Of a stretch of DNA of 44,712 nt, positions 1-5,560 are shown in pieces. The stretch lies in the IMG/VR virus record IMGVR_UViG_3300031576_000106, positions 1 to 44,712 of that record, one strand, 5' to 3'. The position numbers were made by a program, and so were the translations under genes. Source of the stretch: a virus. Below the pieces are notes generated by a model. That model did not search any database and was not told the DNA's origin. It saw only the letters and a list, made by a program, of their open reading frames with translations. The first letter of the stretch is position 1. Each line of letters starts with the position of its first letter.

Positions 1-2
1 GG

Positions 3-92
3 CGTCTGGTGATCGACCGCTCGCGCCCGGACCTGTGGATTCCGACGCCGTGTGGCGAATGCCCGTCGTGCGTGGCTAGGGCTGGAGCATGA
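3..92 (+). CDS. Partial 3' end of an upstream gene, CxxC protein
   Basis: The frame is open from the left window edge to a TGA at 90-92. The visible C-terminus holds a CGECPSC cluster, which suggests a zinc-binding tail. It would overlap the start of a 14-codon ORF at 88-132. Only about 29 residues are visible, so this could also be a chance frame; other small zinc-ribbon genes follow in the same direction. Confidence 0.35.
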   Translation, partial: RLVIDRSRPDLWIPTPCGECPSCVARAGA

Positions 93-129
93 CCCGGCAG
101 CACGCCGCGCTGGCGGCAAGGGAGGTTCG

Positions 130-510
130 GTGAACGGAACCGAACGTCAGCGGGCGCATTCTCTCGCCCACAAGAATCGTAATCGGGAGCAGATCAATGC
201 TCGCGTCCGCGCCCGCTACCGATCAAACCCGGAGCCATTCAGGGCCGCTCGGTGTCGCATGCGGACGAAGCTTCGCGCCGAAGTGATTGCCGCCTACGGC
301 GGTCGCTGTAAGTGCTGCGGAGAATCCATGCCGGAGTTCCTTGGCGTGGACCATGTGAACGGAAACGGCACGGCTCATCGACGGGTGGTCGGTGATCTGT
401 ATCACTGGCTTAGATCCAGAGGCTTCCCCCAAGATGGGTTTCGCCTCCTCTGCCACAACTGCAATATGGCAATCGGGCTCTATGGTTCGTGTCCGCATGG
501 ACAAGGCTGA
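130..510 (+). CDS. HNH endonuclease, phage type (126 aa)
   Basis: A likely metal-dependent DNA endonuclease. The C-terminal half has a CKCC pair, then VDHVNGNG (the HNH histidine and asparagine region), then CHNC before the C-terminus; two CxxC knuckles around a DH..N core are typical of HNH proteins of this small phage type. The N-terminal 45 residues are basic (NRNREQINARVRARYR). I chose GTG 130 because a strong GGGAGG lies about 6 bases upstream; an earlier GTG at 52 is in frame but lacks such a site. It overlaps the methyltransferase frames downstream. It could be a free-standing homing endonuclease or a packaging-associated nuclease; the sequence does not decide. Confidence 0.75.
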   Translation: MNGTERQRAHSLAHKNRNREQINARVRARYRSNPEPFRAARCRMRTKLRAEVIAAYGGRCKCCGESMPEFLGVDHVNGNGTAHRRVVGDLYHWLRSRGFPQDGFRLLCHNCNMAIGLYGSCPHGQG

Positions 511-1679
511 TGGGATGGCTCTACGTCCCCTCCGAGTACTGTCAATCTGCTCCGGCGTCGGAGGATTTGAGCTTGGAATCAAGCTCGCCGTCCCCTGGTC
601 CCGTTGCGTGTGTTTCGTTGAGCGGGACGCTTTCGCCGCGGCCGTTCTCGTGGCGCGGATGGAGGACGCGGCCGTGGATCGCGCTCCTATCTGGGATGAT
701 CTCACGACCTTCGATGGCGAGCCGTGGCGTGGCGTTGTGGATCTCGTCTCTGCGGGCTTCCCGTGCCAGCCAGTCAGCTACGCCGGGAAGCGCGGAGCCC
801 AGGACGATGCCCGTTGGCTCTGGCCCTCCGTCGCCCGCGTGGTTCGCGAGGTGGGACCGCGAGTCGTCGCGCTGGAGAACGTCCCAGGTCTCCTGTCTGC
901 TGGATTCGGAGACGTTCTTGGCGACCTGGCCGCGATGGGGTTCGATGCGGAGTGGGGTGTGTTCAGCGCGGACGGAGTCGGCGCGACGCATCTCCGCGAA
1001 CGAGTCTTCGTGCTGGCCCACCGCGAAGGCGAACGATGCGGAGAAGCGCGGGGACTTCGACTCGACGAATCCACGGAACGGGCTCGCAGGGGCGGCGACC
1101 GGATGGCCGACACCGAACGCGGCGGATGGGGACCGGCGCTCGGACACGATGATGCGCGGCAACCCGACGCTGCTCGGAGCGGCGAAGAACTGGCCGACGC
1201 CGAGATGCGAGGACGCGGAGTCGTGCGGGAATCACCCCGACAGCGGGGGCGACTCACTGGGAGCGGTGGCGCGAGGTCTCGATGTCCCGAAGGGGGGCCG
1301 GGGGGTGCGGCATGGCTCCAGCGAGACCGGAGTGATGCCGGACGGGACGAAGCGCCAGGTGGGTCTGGAGAATCAAGCGCGCAGGCTGTGGGCGACCCCG
1401 GACGCGAACGCGATGCAAGCGCAGATGTGGGCCACGCCGACCGCGGGCGACACGAAGGGCTCGGACCTGACGACGCGCGAAGGTGGGCATTCCCTCCCGC
1501 ACCAGGTGCGCGAGACCGATGGCGGCAAGCTATCGAACTCGGTCTACCTCAACCCGCCGTTCGTCGAGTGGCTGATGGGATTCCCCATCGGATGGACCGA
1601 CTTCGGTGCCTTGGGAACGGCGTGGTCGGACTGGTCGAGGCGCATGCATTCCTCACTCTTGCGGCTCGGCTGGGAATGA
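489..1679 (+). CDS. Overlapping second frame, WPTP-repeat methylase-associated ORF (396 codons)
   Basis: This frame lies +1 relative to the methyltransferase and is open for 396 codons. It reads repeated units GWPTPNAADG, NWPTPRCEDA, LWATPDANAM, MWATPTAGDT and then LNPPFVEWLMGFPIGWTD. From memory, these are hallmarks of a C-terminal region common in phage cytosine methylases. The WPTP units are the same DNA that gives LADAE-type units in the methylase frame. By eye, over 1531-1679 third-position GC is about 40 of 47 codons here against about 27 of 49 in the methylase frame, so codon use favours this frame in the C-terminal half. It may be an overprinted gene, the true C-terminus reached by a +1 shift near 1013, or a relic. 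Start GTG 489 is only the first available codon. Confidence 0.5.
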   Translation: MSAWTRLMGWLYVPSEYCQSAPASEDLSLESSSPSPGPVACVSLSGTLSPRPFSWRGWRTRPWIALLSGMISRPSMASRGVALWISSLRASRASQSATPGSAEPRTMPVGSGPPSPAWFARWDRESSRWRTSQVSCLLDSETFLATWPRWGSMRSGVCSARTESARRISANESSCWPTAKANDAEKRGDFDSTNPRNGLAGAATGWPTPNAADGDRRSDTMMRGNPTLLGAAKNWPTPRCEDAESCGNHPDSGGDSLGAVARGLDVPKGGRGVRHGSSETGVMPDGTKRQVGLENQARRLWATPDANAMQAQMWATPTAGDTKGSDLTTREGGHSLPHQVRETDGGKLSNSVYLNPPFVEWLMGFPIGWTDFGALGTAWSDWSRRMHSSLLRLGWE

Positions 1680-1717
1680 CCCCCGCCCGCGCGCAGAGCC
1701 CGAGGGAGGTGCGATGA
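515..1717 (+). CDS. DNA (cytosine-5)-methyltransferase
   Basis: Transfers a methyl group from S-adenosylmethionine to C5 of cytosine in DNA. Seen in order: motif I LSICSGVGGFELGI near the N-terminus, motif IV GFPCQPVS with the catalytic cysteine, motif VI ENVPG, a motif VIII-like HLRERVFVLAH, and a C-terminal RVADGIPHRMDRLRCLGNGVV (motif X type). Between VIII and X lies a variable segment with repeated MADTER, LADAEM, VGDPGR, VGHADR units. About 400 aa, normal for the family. ATG 515 puts motif I close to the N-terminus; ATG 482 and 497 are alternatives. The stop forms ATGA with the next gene, which supports this frame. From about 1020 onward a second frame (489-1679) is also open and resembles another known C-terminus (see that entry). 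Confidence 0.85.
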   Translation: MALRPLRVLSICSGVGGFELGIKLAVPWSRCVCFVERDAFAAAVLVARMEDAAVDRAPIWDDLTTFDGEPWRGVVDLVSAGFPCQPVSYAGKRGAQDDARWLWPSVARVVREVGPRVVALENVPGLLSAGFGDVLGDLAAMGFDAEWGVFSADGVGATHLRERVFVLAHREGERCGEARGLRLDESTERARRGGDRMADTERGGWGPALGHDDARQPDAARSGEELADAEMRGRGVVRESPRQRGRLTGSGGARSRCPEGGPGGAAWLQRDRSDAGRDEAPGGSGESSAQAVGDPGRERDASADVGHADRGRHEGLGPDDARRWAFPPAPGARDRWRQAIELGLPQPAVRRVADGIPHRMDRLRCLGNGVVGLVEAHAFLTLAARLGMTPARAQSPREVR

Positions 1718-1938
1718 GCCGGTGCATGGTGCGGCGTCGCATCGTGGAGGCGCTCGACACGCTTGTGAACGGTCGCGATTGGACCGGCAACGTCGCGGAG
1801 GTCTGGGTCGAATGCAAGCGCCAAGGCTTCAATTGGGCGAGCGACTACATGATCCGCCAGGTGCTCCGCGACTATGGCAACGAGATCCGGCGCGGGCAAT
1901 ATCACGTCACGTCCAAGCGCCTGACGGTGCCCCGATGA
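1714..1938 (+). CDS. Small conserved-looking phage protein (74 aa)
   Basis: Not recognised. ATG 1714 overlaps the methyltransferase stop as ATGA and follows GGGAGGTG, a good ribosome binding site. The protein reads MSRCMVRRRIVEALD... with a predicted helical, winged-helix-like pattern (VRRRIVEALDTLVNGRD ... DYMIRQVLRDYGNEI), so a small DNA-binding role is possible but unproven. It is coupled to the methyltransferase and may belong to the same functional unit. Confidence 0.65.
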   Translation: MSRCMVRRRIVEALDTLVNGRDWTGNVAEVWVECKRQGFNWASDYMIRQVLRDYGNEIRRGQYHVTSKRLTVPR

Positions 1939-1985
1939 GCGCCCCCGGGAACGCCCGCCGCTTCGCCTGGGGGTGCTGCCTGTGA
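1935..1985 (+). CDS. Candidate 16-aa coupling ORF
   Basis: ATG 1935 overlaps the upstream stop (ATGA) and its own TGA at 1983-1985 overlaps the GTG start of the next gene (GTGA). The 17-codon frame therefore links two genes exactly. It may have no function other than carrying ribosomes across a 43-base gap, or may be chance. Confidence 0.25.
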   Translation: MSAPGNARRFAWGCCL

Positions 1986-2578
1986 GCCCGGTCGATCAGA
2001 CGCGCTTCGGCATCGAGGATGGGAACTGCCTCGCGGCCTGCATCGCCAGCCTGCTTGAATTGCCGTTGGAGAGCGTAGAGATCGGCGTCACGACACAGCG
2101 CAACTGGGTCCGCCCGATGCAGGACTGGCTCGCGCTTCGCGGCCTCGCCTATCAGGAAGTCCCATTCAAGGGAACGCCGTTGTTCTGGATGCCGCCGACG
2201 CTGTGCATCCTGAGCGGCCCGAGTCCCCGATTGCCGGAGCCATACGAGCACGCCGTTGTCGGACGCATGAACGGTTACGCGGTGGAGATCGTTCACGACC
2301 CGCACCCGAGCCGCGCAGGATTCAGCGGGCCGGCCAACCAAGTCGGATGGCTGATCCCCCTCGATCCTGCGCGTACCGAAGCCGCCGCGTTCGAGCGGGC
2401 GAAGAAGATGGCGGCGAAAACGTGCGACCACGTAGCCGCGCGAGGCAGAGAGCGCATTCGCGGCGGGCCTGGAACGGAAGCACTCACTCCGGCAGATGCG
2501 ACGACGGCCGAGGAGTGTGCAAGCTGGATACGCCTGATGAAAGACTGGAGCGCGCTGCGCGAGGAGGTGAAGCTGTGA
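1982..2578 (+). CDS. Papain/C39-like cysteine peptidase-fold protein (198 aa)
   Basis: The N-terminus has DGNCLAACIASLLELP, the pattern of a cysteine-peptidase-like fold found in many phage proteins (Cys at residue 16 at a helix start). A histidine follows in PYEHAVVG and an aspartate in VHDPHPSRAG, so a Cys-His-Asp triad is complete on paper. The C-terminal third (AAAFERAKKMAAKTC onward) is helical and charged. Start GTG 1982 overlaps the preceding mini-ORF; GTG 1973 is in frame too. Substrate unknown; such proteins might process peptides or only keep the fold. The next gene starts at its stop (GTGA). Confidence 0.6.
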   Translation: MSPVDQTRFGIEDGNCLAACIASLLELPLESVEIGVTTQRNWVRPMQDWLALRGLAYQEVPFKGTPLFWMPPTLCILSGPSPRLPEPYEHAVVGRMNGYAVEIVHDPHPSRAGFSGPANQVGWLIPLDPARTEAAAFERAKKMAAKTCDHVAARGRERIRGGPGTEALTPADATTAEECASWIRLMKDWSALREEVKL

Positions 2579-2814
2579 TCGCTTGGCTCCAGCGTGTCGT
2601 CGAGCGCCGCAAGGAGGAGCGCAACAAGGACTGGTGCTCGTCTGGAGTCCACGGCGACGAATGCCGCGCCCGCTGGTATCACTGCCCGAACTGCGGAGGG
2701 AGAATGTCCGAGTGGTTCACGACGAACGGCCCCGACACGCCGATGCGCTGCGGCTGCGGCCACGTGGGCCCGGCCAGAACGCACGCCGAATCGTTGCGCC
2801 TGAGCCGACCATGA
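2575..2814 (+). CDS. Zinc-ribbon small protein (79 aa)
   Basis: GTG 2575 overlaps the upstream stop. After a basic N-terminal helix (WLQRVVERRKEERNKDW) come a Cys/His-containing stretch, HCPNCGGRMSEW, and then MRCGCGHVGP: two Cys pairs about 25 residues apart, a classic zinc ribbon. Probable nucleic-acid or protein-binding accessory factor; function unknown. One of several coupled zinc-binding small proteins in this operon. Confidence 0.7.
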   Translation: MIAWLQRVVERRKEERNKDWCSSGVHGDECRARWYHCPNCGGRMSEWFTTNGPDTPMRCGCGHVGPARTHAESLRLSRP

Positions 2815-3158
2815 GCGCCTCGCGGCCGGACGAGCACCAGGTCTATCTCGGAGCCCTGCACGATTGGCCCGTAGATGGCCCACCAACGATGAAGGCAACC
2901 GCCGATTGGGCGAACAAGCACGCTGGCCCAATGCTCGATGCGCTCGAACGGCTGATCGACGAGAACCAGCGGCTGCGGGAGCGCCTTATCAAGGCGGACG
3001 GGCTGTTCAAGTCGCTCGGGCAATGCGGACACATCCTAGATCGCGTGCTCGACGTGATGTGTGAAGGCCGCGAGGTGTGTGGTGGAGTCTCGGTTCGTAT
3101 CGAGGGCCAGACGCTGTTCGTGGAGAACCCACCAAAGGAGCCAAGCAATGGGCGCTGA
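2811..3158 (+). CDS. Coiled-coil phage protein of unknown function (115 aa)
   Basis: ATG 2811 overlaps the previous stop (ATGA). The central part MLDALERLIDENQRLRERL continues into a leucine/charged heptad pattern, so a short coiled coil is likely. The C-terminal part (VCGGVSVRIEGQTLFVENPP) looks like a beta hairpin. I do not recognise the family. A strong AAGGAG near its end serves the downstream mini-ORF at 3148. Confidence 0.65.
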   Translation: MSASRPDEHQVYLGALHDWPVDGPPTMKATADWANKHAGPMLDALERLIDENQRLRERLIKADGLFKSLGQCGHILDRVLDVMCEGREVCGGVSVRIEGQTLFVENPPKEPSNGR

Positions 3159-3189
3159 GCGCGAGGCTCGAGAGGAGCCCAATGGCTGA
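3148..3189 (+). CDS. Candidate 13-aa mini-ORF
   Basis: ATG 3148 follows AAAGGAG at an ideal distance of 8 bases and runs 13 codons to TGA 3187-3189, overlapping both the upstream stop and the start of the 47-aa gene at 3182. Possibly a leader that couples translation; possibly a by-product of the ribosome site. Confidence 0.2.
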   Translation: MGAEREAREEPNG

Positions 3190-3325
3190 GAGCCTGCGAC
3201 GCGCGCTCGGCTGGCTCCTGTGTGTCGTGGTTGGGCACGACTGGAAGTGGTTGCAGGATGAGCAGAACGTCCGCTACTGGGAGTGCAAGCGATGCCACAT
3301 CCTCGACAGAGGAACGTTCATTTGA
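3182..3325 (+). CDS. Small CxxC protein (47 aa)
   Basis: Starts at ATG 3182 behind GAGGAG. The product has a short hydrophobic stretch (LGWLLCVVVGHDW) followed by WECKRCHILD. VGHDW...CxRC is a pattern common to tiny phage proteins with one zinc knuckle. Its stop overlaps a TTG start of the next gene. Function unknown. Its second to sixth codons carry the first copy of a 16-bp repeat shared with the next gene. Confidence 0.6.
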   Translation: MAESLRRALGWLLCVVVGHDWKWLQDEQNVRYWECKRCHILDRGTFI

Positions 3326-3570
3326 GCCTGCGACGCGCGGATGCGACCACTTGCCCGAAGTGCGGAGCCGACCGCGACTGGATGGAATGCGATGGTTGCG
3401 GCGGGGGGATCTACGTTGGGCACGACTGCGGCGAGGATACCTGTTGCTGTGCGCCCCCGGAGCCGAACGTCGAATGCGAGGACTGCCGAGGAACGGGCGG
3501 CCAATGGCGCTGCTTCGCCTGTTATCCGATGAGTGATGCCGAGCGCGAGGCGGTGAGCCTGCGACGCGCG
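3190..3570 (+). repeat. Three copies of a 16-bp direct repeat at gene starts
   Basis: GAGCCTGCGACGCGCG occurs exactly at 3190-3205, 3324-3339 and 3555-3570. The first two copies sit at the beginnings of genes 3182 and 3322; the third follows a GTG that is in frame inside the second gene. The pattern suggests local duplication of a gene start during growth of this small-gene array. Confidence 0.8.
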
Positions 3571-3600
3571 CGGGCGCGGAGCTACGAAGATGGGCGGTGA
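3322..3600 (+). CDS. Cysteine-rich zinc-finger protein (92 aa)
   Basis: The start is TTG 3322, overlapping the previous stop. The product has CPKCG, CDGCGGG, CCC and CEDCRGTGGQWRC, that is, DnaJ-like zinc fingers (CxxCxGxG type) and at least four Cys pairs. Likely binds two zinc ions and acts as a scaffold or nucleic-acid-binding factor; partner unknown. SLRRA occurs at both its N-terminus and near its C-terminus because of the 16-bp direct repeat. Confidence 0.65.
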   Translation: MSLRRADATTCPKCGADRDWMECDGCGGGIYVGHDCGEDTCCCAPPEPNVECEDCRGTGGQWRCFACYPMSDAEREAVSLRRARARSYEDGR

Positions 3601-3620
3601 GAACGATGCGGCCAGTTGGT

Positions 3621-3661
3621 GCGACTCACGGTGCAAATCCGTGCGTGGGTCTATGCGTGAG
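3621..3661 (+). other. Candidate RNA structure resembling a tRNA T-arm
   Basis: In the 128-base gap before the RNA ligase, CACGG (3627-3631) and CCGTG (3639-3643) enclose the 7-base loop TGCAAAT, close to the T-loop consensus TTCAAAT. GACTCACG (3623-3630) can instead pair with CGTGGGTC (3644-3651), giving two mutually exclusive folds. No anticodon arm fits, so this is not a tRNA gene. The stretch could also be coding, since the ligase frame stays open through it. Confidence 0.3.
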
Positions 3662-3728
3662 ACAGCGGACCAAGCCAGCCCAAGCCGCAACACCGCCCGA
3701 CATTGCCACACCTGACCACGGAGGCGCG

Positions 3729-4310
3729 ATGAGAAAGATACCGACGCTGTTCGTTCGGGACCCGGCCAACATGGGCCGCGTGACGCGCGAGGTGACGCCC
3801 GGCTGCGAGTGGGTGCTGGCTGGCGAGGGCTTCGCCACGCGGAAGTGGGACGGCACCAACGTGCGCGTGACCATGAAGGACGGCGCGCTCGTTAACTTCG
3901 AGAAGCGCCGCAACCCGACCCGCGAGGAGAAGGCTCAGGGCGCGGAGCCGGGATACGTCGAGACGAGCAGCCACGACCCCTCGGACAAGCACATCATCAC
4001 CGCCGCCGCGTCCACCGACTTCTCGGCGTGGCCGGATGGTGAATGGCCGTGCGAGGCGTTGGGACCGAAGATCCAGGGAGGAACCGATAGCGACACGCCG
4101 CGCCTGGTCGAGTTCTCGATCCCGGCTTGGGCGCGCATCTGCGAGCACCCCGACGTGCCGCGCGACTTCGACGGGCTGAGCGAGTTCCTTGGCAGCACGC
4201 CGTGGGAGGGCATCGTGTGGCACCACCCGGACGGCCGCATGACGAAGATCAAGCGCCGCGACTTCGGCCACCCGTGGCCCGCGCGGGCGCGGAGGGGGCT
4301 GACGGGGTGA
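3729..4310 (+). CDS. RNA ligase of the nucleotidyltransferase superfamily (193 aa)
   Basis: Predicted to seal RNA 5'-phosphate and 3'-hydroxyl ends with ATP. Motif I is KWDG with the AMP-accepting lysine at residue 39, preceded by GEGFATR; a motif III/IIIa-like EALGPKIQGG region, motif IV EGIVWHH and motif V MTKIKRRDFG follow in correct order. The length matches compact phage ligases (DUF5565-like) that lack extra domains. ATG 3729 follows GGAGGCG; the frame is open upstream to ATG 3606, which would add 41 residues. No polynucleotide kinase was seen in the window. It could repair host tRNA cut by anticodon nucleases, by analogy with T4. Confidence 0.75.
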   Translation: MRKIPTLFVRDPANMGRVTREVTPGCEWVLAGEGFATRKWDGTNVRVTMKDGALVNFEKRRNPTREEKAQGAEPGYVETSSHDPSDKHIITAAASTDFSAWPDGEWPCEALGPKIQGGTDSDTPRLVEFSIPAWARICEHPDVPRDFDGLSEFLGSTPWEGIVWHHPDGRMTKIKRRDFGHPWPARARRGLTG

Positions 4311-4534
4311 GCCACGCCGAGACGAACTGGCCGCGGTGGGCGGAGGCTGATCTTTCCAGGGTGAAGCGTGTAACTGAGCACGCCTTGGCGGAGCGCGGGC
4401 TGTTGGTAGCCGCCTACGTGTTCGTGATCCTTGAGCCGAGCGAAAGCGTCGAGGATGACGAGCGGGCCGATCAGGCGATGGACGAGCTGTTCGATGCAGG
4501 ACGCCGACTTAAAGCTCTCGGCGGGCCACGCTGA
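4307..4534 (+). CDS. Unknown protein (75 aa)
   Basis: GTG 4307 overlaps the ligase stop (GTGA). The protein looks alpha/beta (RVKRVTEHALAERG then LLVAAYVFVIL, then an acidic helix ESVEDDERADQAMDELFDAGRRLKAL). I do not recognise the family. Coupling to the RNA ligase suggests co-expression. Confidence 0.55.
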   Translation: MSHAETNWPRWAEADLSRVKRVTEHALAERGLLVAAYVFVILEPSESVEDDERADQAMDELFDAGRRLKALGGPR

Positions 4535-4556
4535 TGGTGCTTGACCACCGCGCGGC

Positions 4557-4576
4557 GGCGGGCGCAGACTCCCGCC
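4557..4576 (+). terminator. Weak hairpin between genes
   Basis: GGCGGG (4557-4562) pairs with CCCGCC (4571-4576) across an 8-base loop. No T run follows and it abuts the GTG of the next gene, so it may be a pause or translation-control hairpin rather than a terminator. Confidence 0.25.
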
Positions 4577-4577
4577 C

Positions 4578-5435
4578 GTGAACGCGCTTCTGCTCGCCCT
4601 TGTGCTCTCTAATCCTTCCTTCGAGTCGAGCCTCACCTCCTGGTCTGGCTATCACGGTGCCACGCTCACACGGACCGCTGGTGGCCAGGATGGAGCGTGG
4701 GCCTGCACTGCGACCGGGTCCCTCTCCGGCATCGGCGACTTCGGCATCGACGACAGCCCCCAGATCGTGGCCAGTTCCGTCGTCGGCACCCGCTACACCT
4801 ACTCGGCCTGGGTGAAGGGGCCGAGCGGCCGCTGCGACATCCAGCTCCGGGAGTATTTCGGGAGCACCAAGGTGGGCTCGACGGTGCTCTCGGCCTCGGC
4901 GAACCTGGCGGGCGCCTGGCAGCGGCTCGAGGCGATCATCGTGGCCGGGCGCACGGGCAGCGCGATCGACTTCCAGGTACGGTGTATCCCTACGGTGCCG
5001 GGCCAGGCGTTCCAGGTGGACGCGATTGCCCTGAGCGACGGGTCAGCGCCGCCACCACCTCCTCCACCTCCTCCGCCTCCTCCTCCGCCCGTGCCAGCCG
5101 ACACGCTCCAGTTCACCCTCTCCGGCACCAGCCCGCTCATGGACAACGCCGGCACCTGCCAGACGCCGATCCTGGTGCCCAACCTGTCCGCGAGCCTCGT
5201 GCTCCACTGGCGCTGGTCTGGGCCACGGGCGGGGGAGGATAGTCTAGCCACAGGCAAGGACGCCCCCTTCTCGGCGACCGTGCGCGGGCTCGCGGAAGGA
5301 ACGTACACGGTGGCGGTGTGGTTCTCGGACGCGGGCGGCTCCGGCTGCCCGACCGTGCTCACCCACCCGGTCGCCCCGGTGCCGTCGCAGCAGGATCTCG
5401 CCCCCGCCACTCCCCAGGGCGTCATCGTCCGGTAG
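4578..5435 (+). CDS. Carbohydrate-binding-module protein with polyproline linker (285 aa)
   Basis: Residues 11-150 (NPSFESSLTSWSGYHG ... YTYSAWVKG ... WQRLEAI) match the jelly-roll pattern of CBM_4_9-type carbohydrate-binding modules. A run of 14 prolines follows, encoded by CCN triplets around 5050-5091, then a second beta-sandwich-like domain (TLQFTLSGTSPLMD ... YTVAVWFSD) of FN3/PKD type. The short hydrophobic N-terminus (MNALLLALVL) may be an export signal, although it is short and lacks basic residues; the true start may lie elsewhere. GTG 4578 is the best start seen. Domain structure suggests an extracellular or virion-surface sugar-binding protein. Next to another secreted-type gene. 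Confidence 0.6.
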   Translation: MNALLLALVLSNPSFESSLTSWSGYHGATLTRTAGGQDGAWACTATGSLSGIGDFGIDDSPQIVASSVVGTRYTYSAWVKGPSGRCDIQLREYFGSTKVGSTVLSASANLAGAWQRLEAIIVAGRTGSAIDFQVRCIPTVPGQAFQVDAIALSDGSAPPPPPPPPPPPPPPVPADTLQFTLSGTSPLMDNAGTCQTPILVPNLSASLVLHWRWSGPRAGEDSLATGKDAPFSATVRGLAEGTYTVAVWFSDAGGSGCPTVLTHPVAPVPSQQDLAPATPQGVIVR

Positions 5436-5463
5436 TTGGCTAATCCCGCCGAGTTTGTATCTT
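5436..5463 (+). promoter_or_regulatory. Candidate sigma70-like promoter before the secreted propeller gene
   Basis: TTGGCT (5436-5441) and TATCTT (5458-5463) are separated by 16 bp; each matches the sigma70 consensus at four of six positions. It lies in the 125-bp gap before the gene at 5561. Weak evidence. Confidence 0.3.
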
Positions 5464-5560
5464 GAACGCCGCCTCGCGCTGACCGATTATCACCCGTGAC
5501 CGCGTGCCCGTGGTGGGCGCGCCGGATTGGGTGCGCCGAGCCCCGCGAGGACCTCCTTCG

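Noticed and set aside
542-1162. 206-codon minus-strand frame opposite the methyltransferase
   Set aside because: No motif or ribosome site; the two plus-strand frames explain the region.
3580-3661. Possible tRNA
   Set aside because: A T-arm-like hairpin and a D-loop-like AGTTGGT occur, but they are too close together for an anticodon arm and no acceptor stem forms.
5050-5091. CCN triplet run as a microsatellite artefact
   Set aside because: It encodes a proline linker in frame between two folded domains, which is a normal arrangement.
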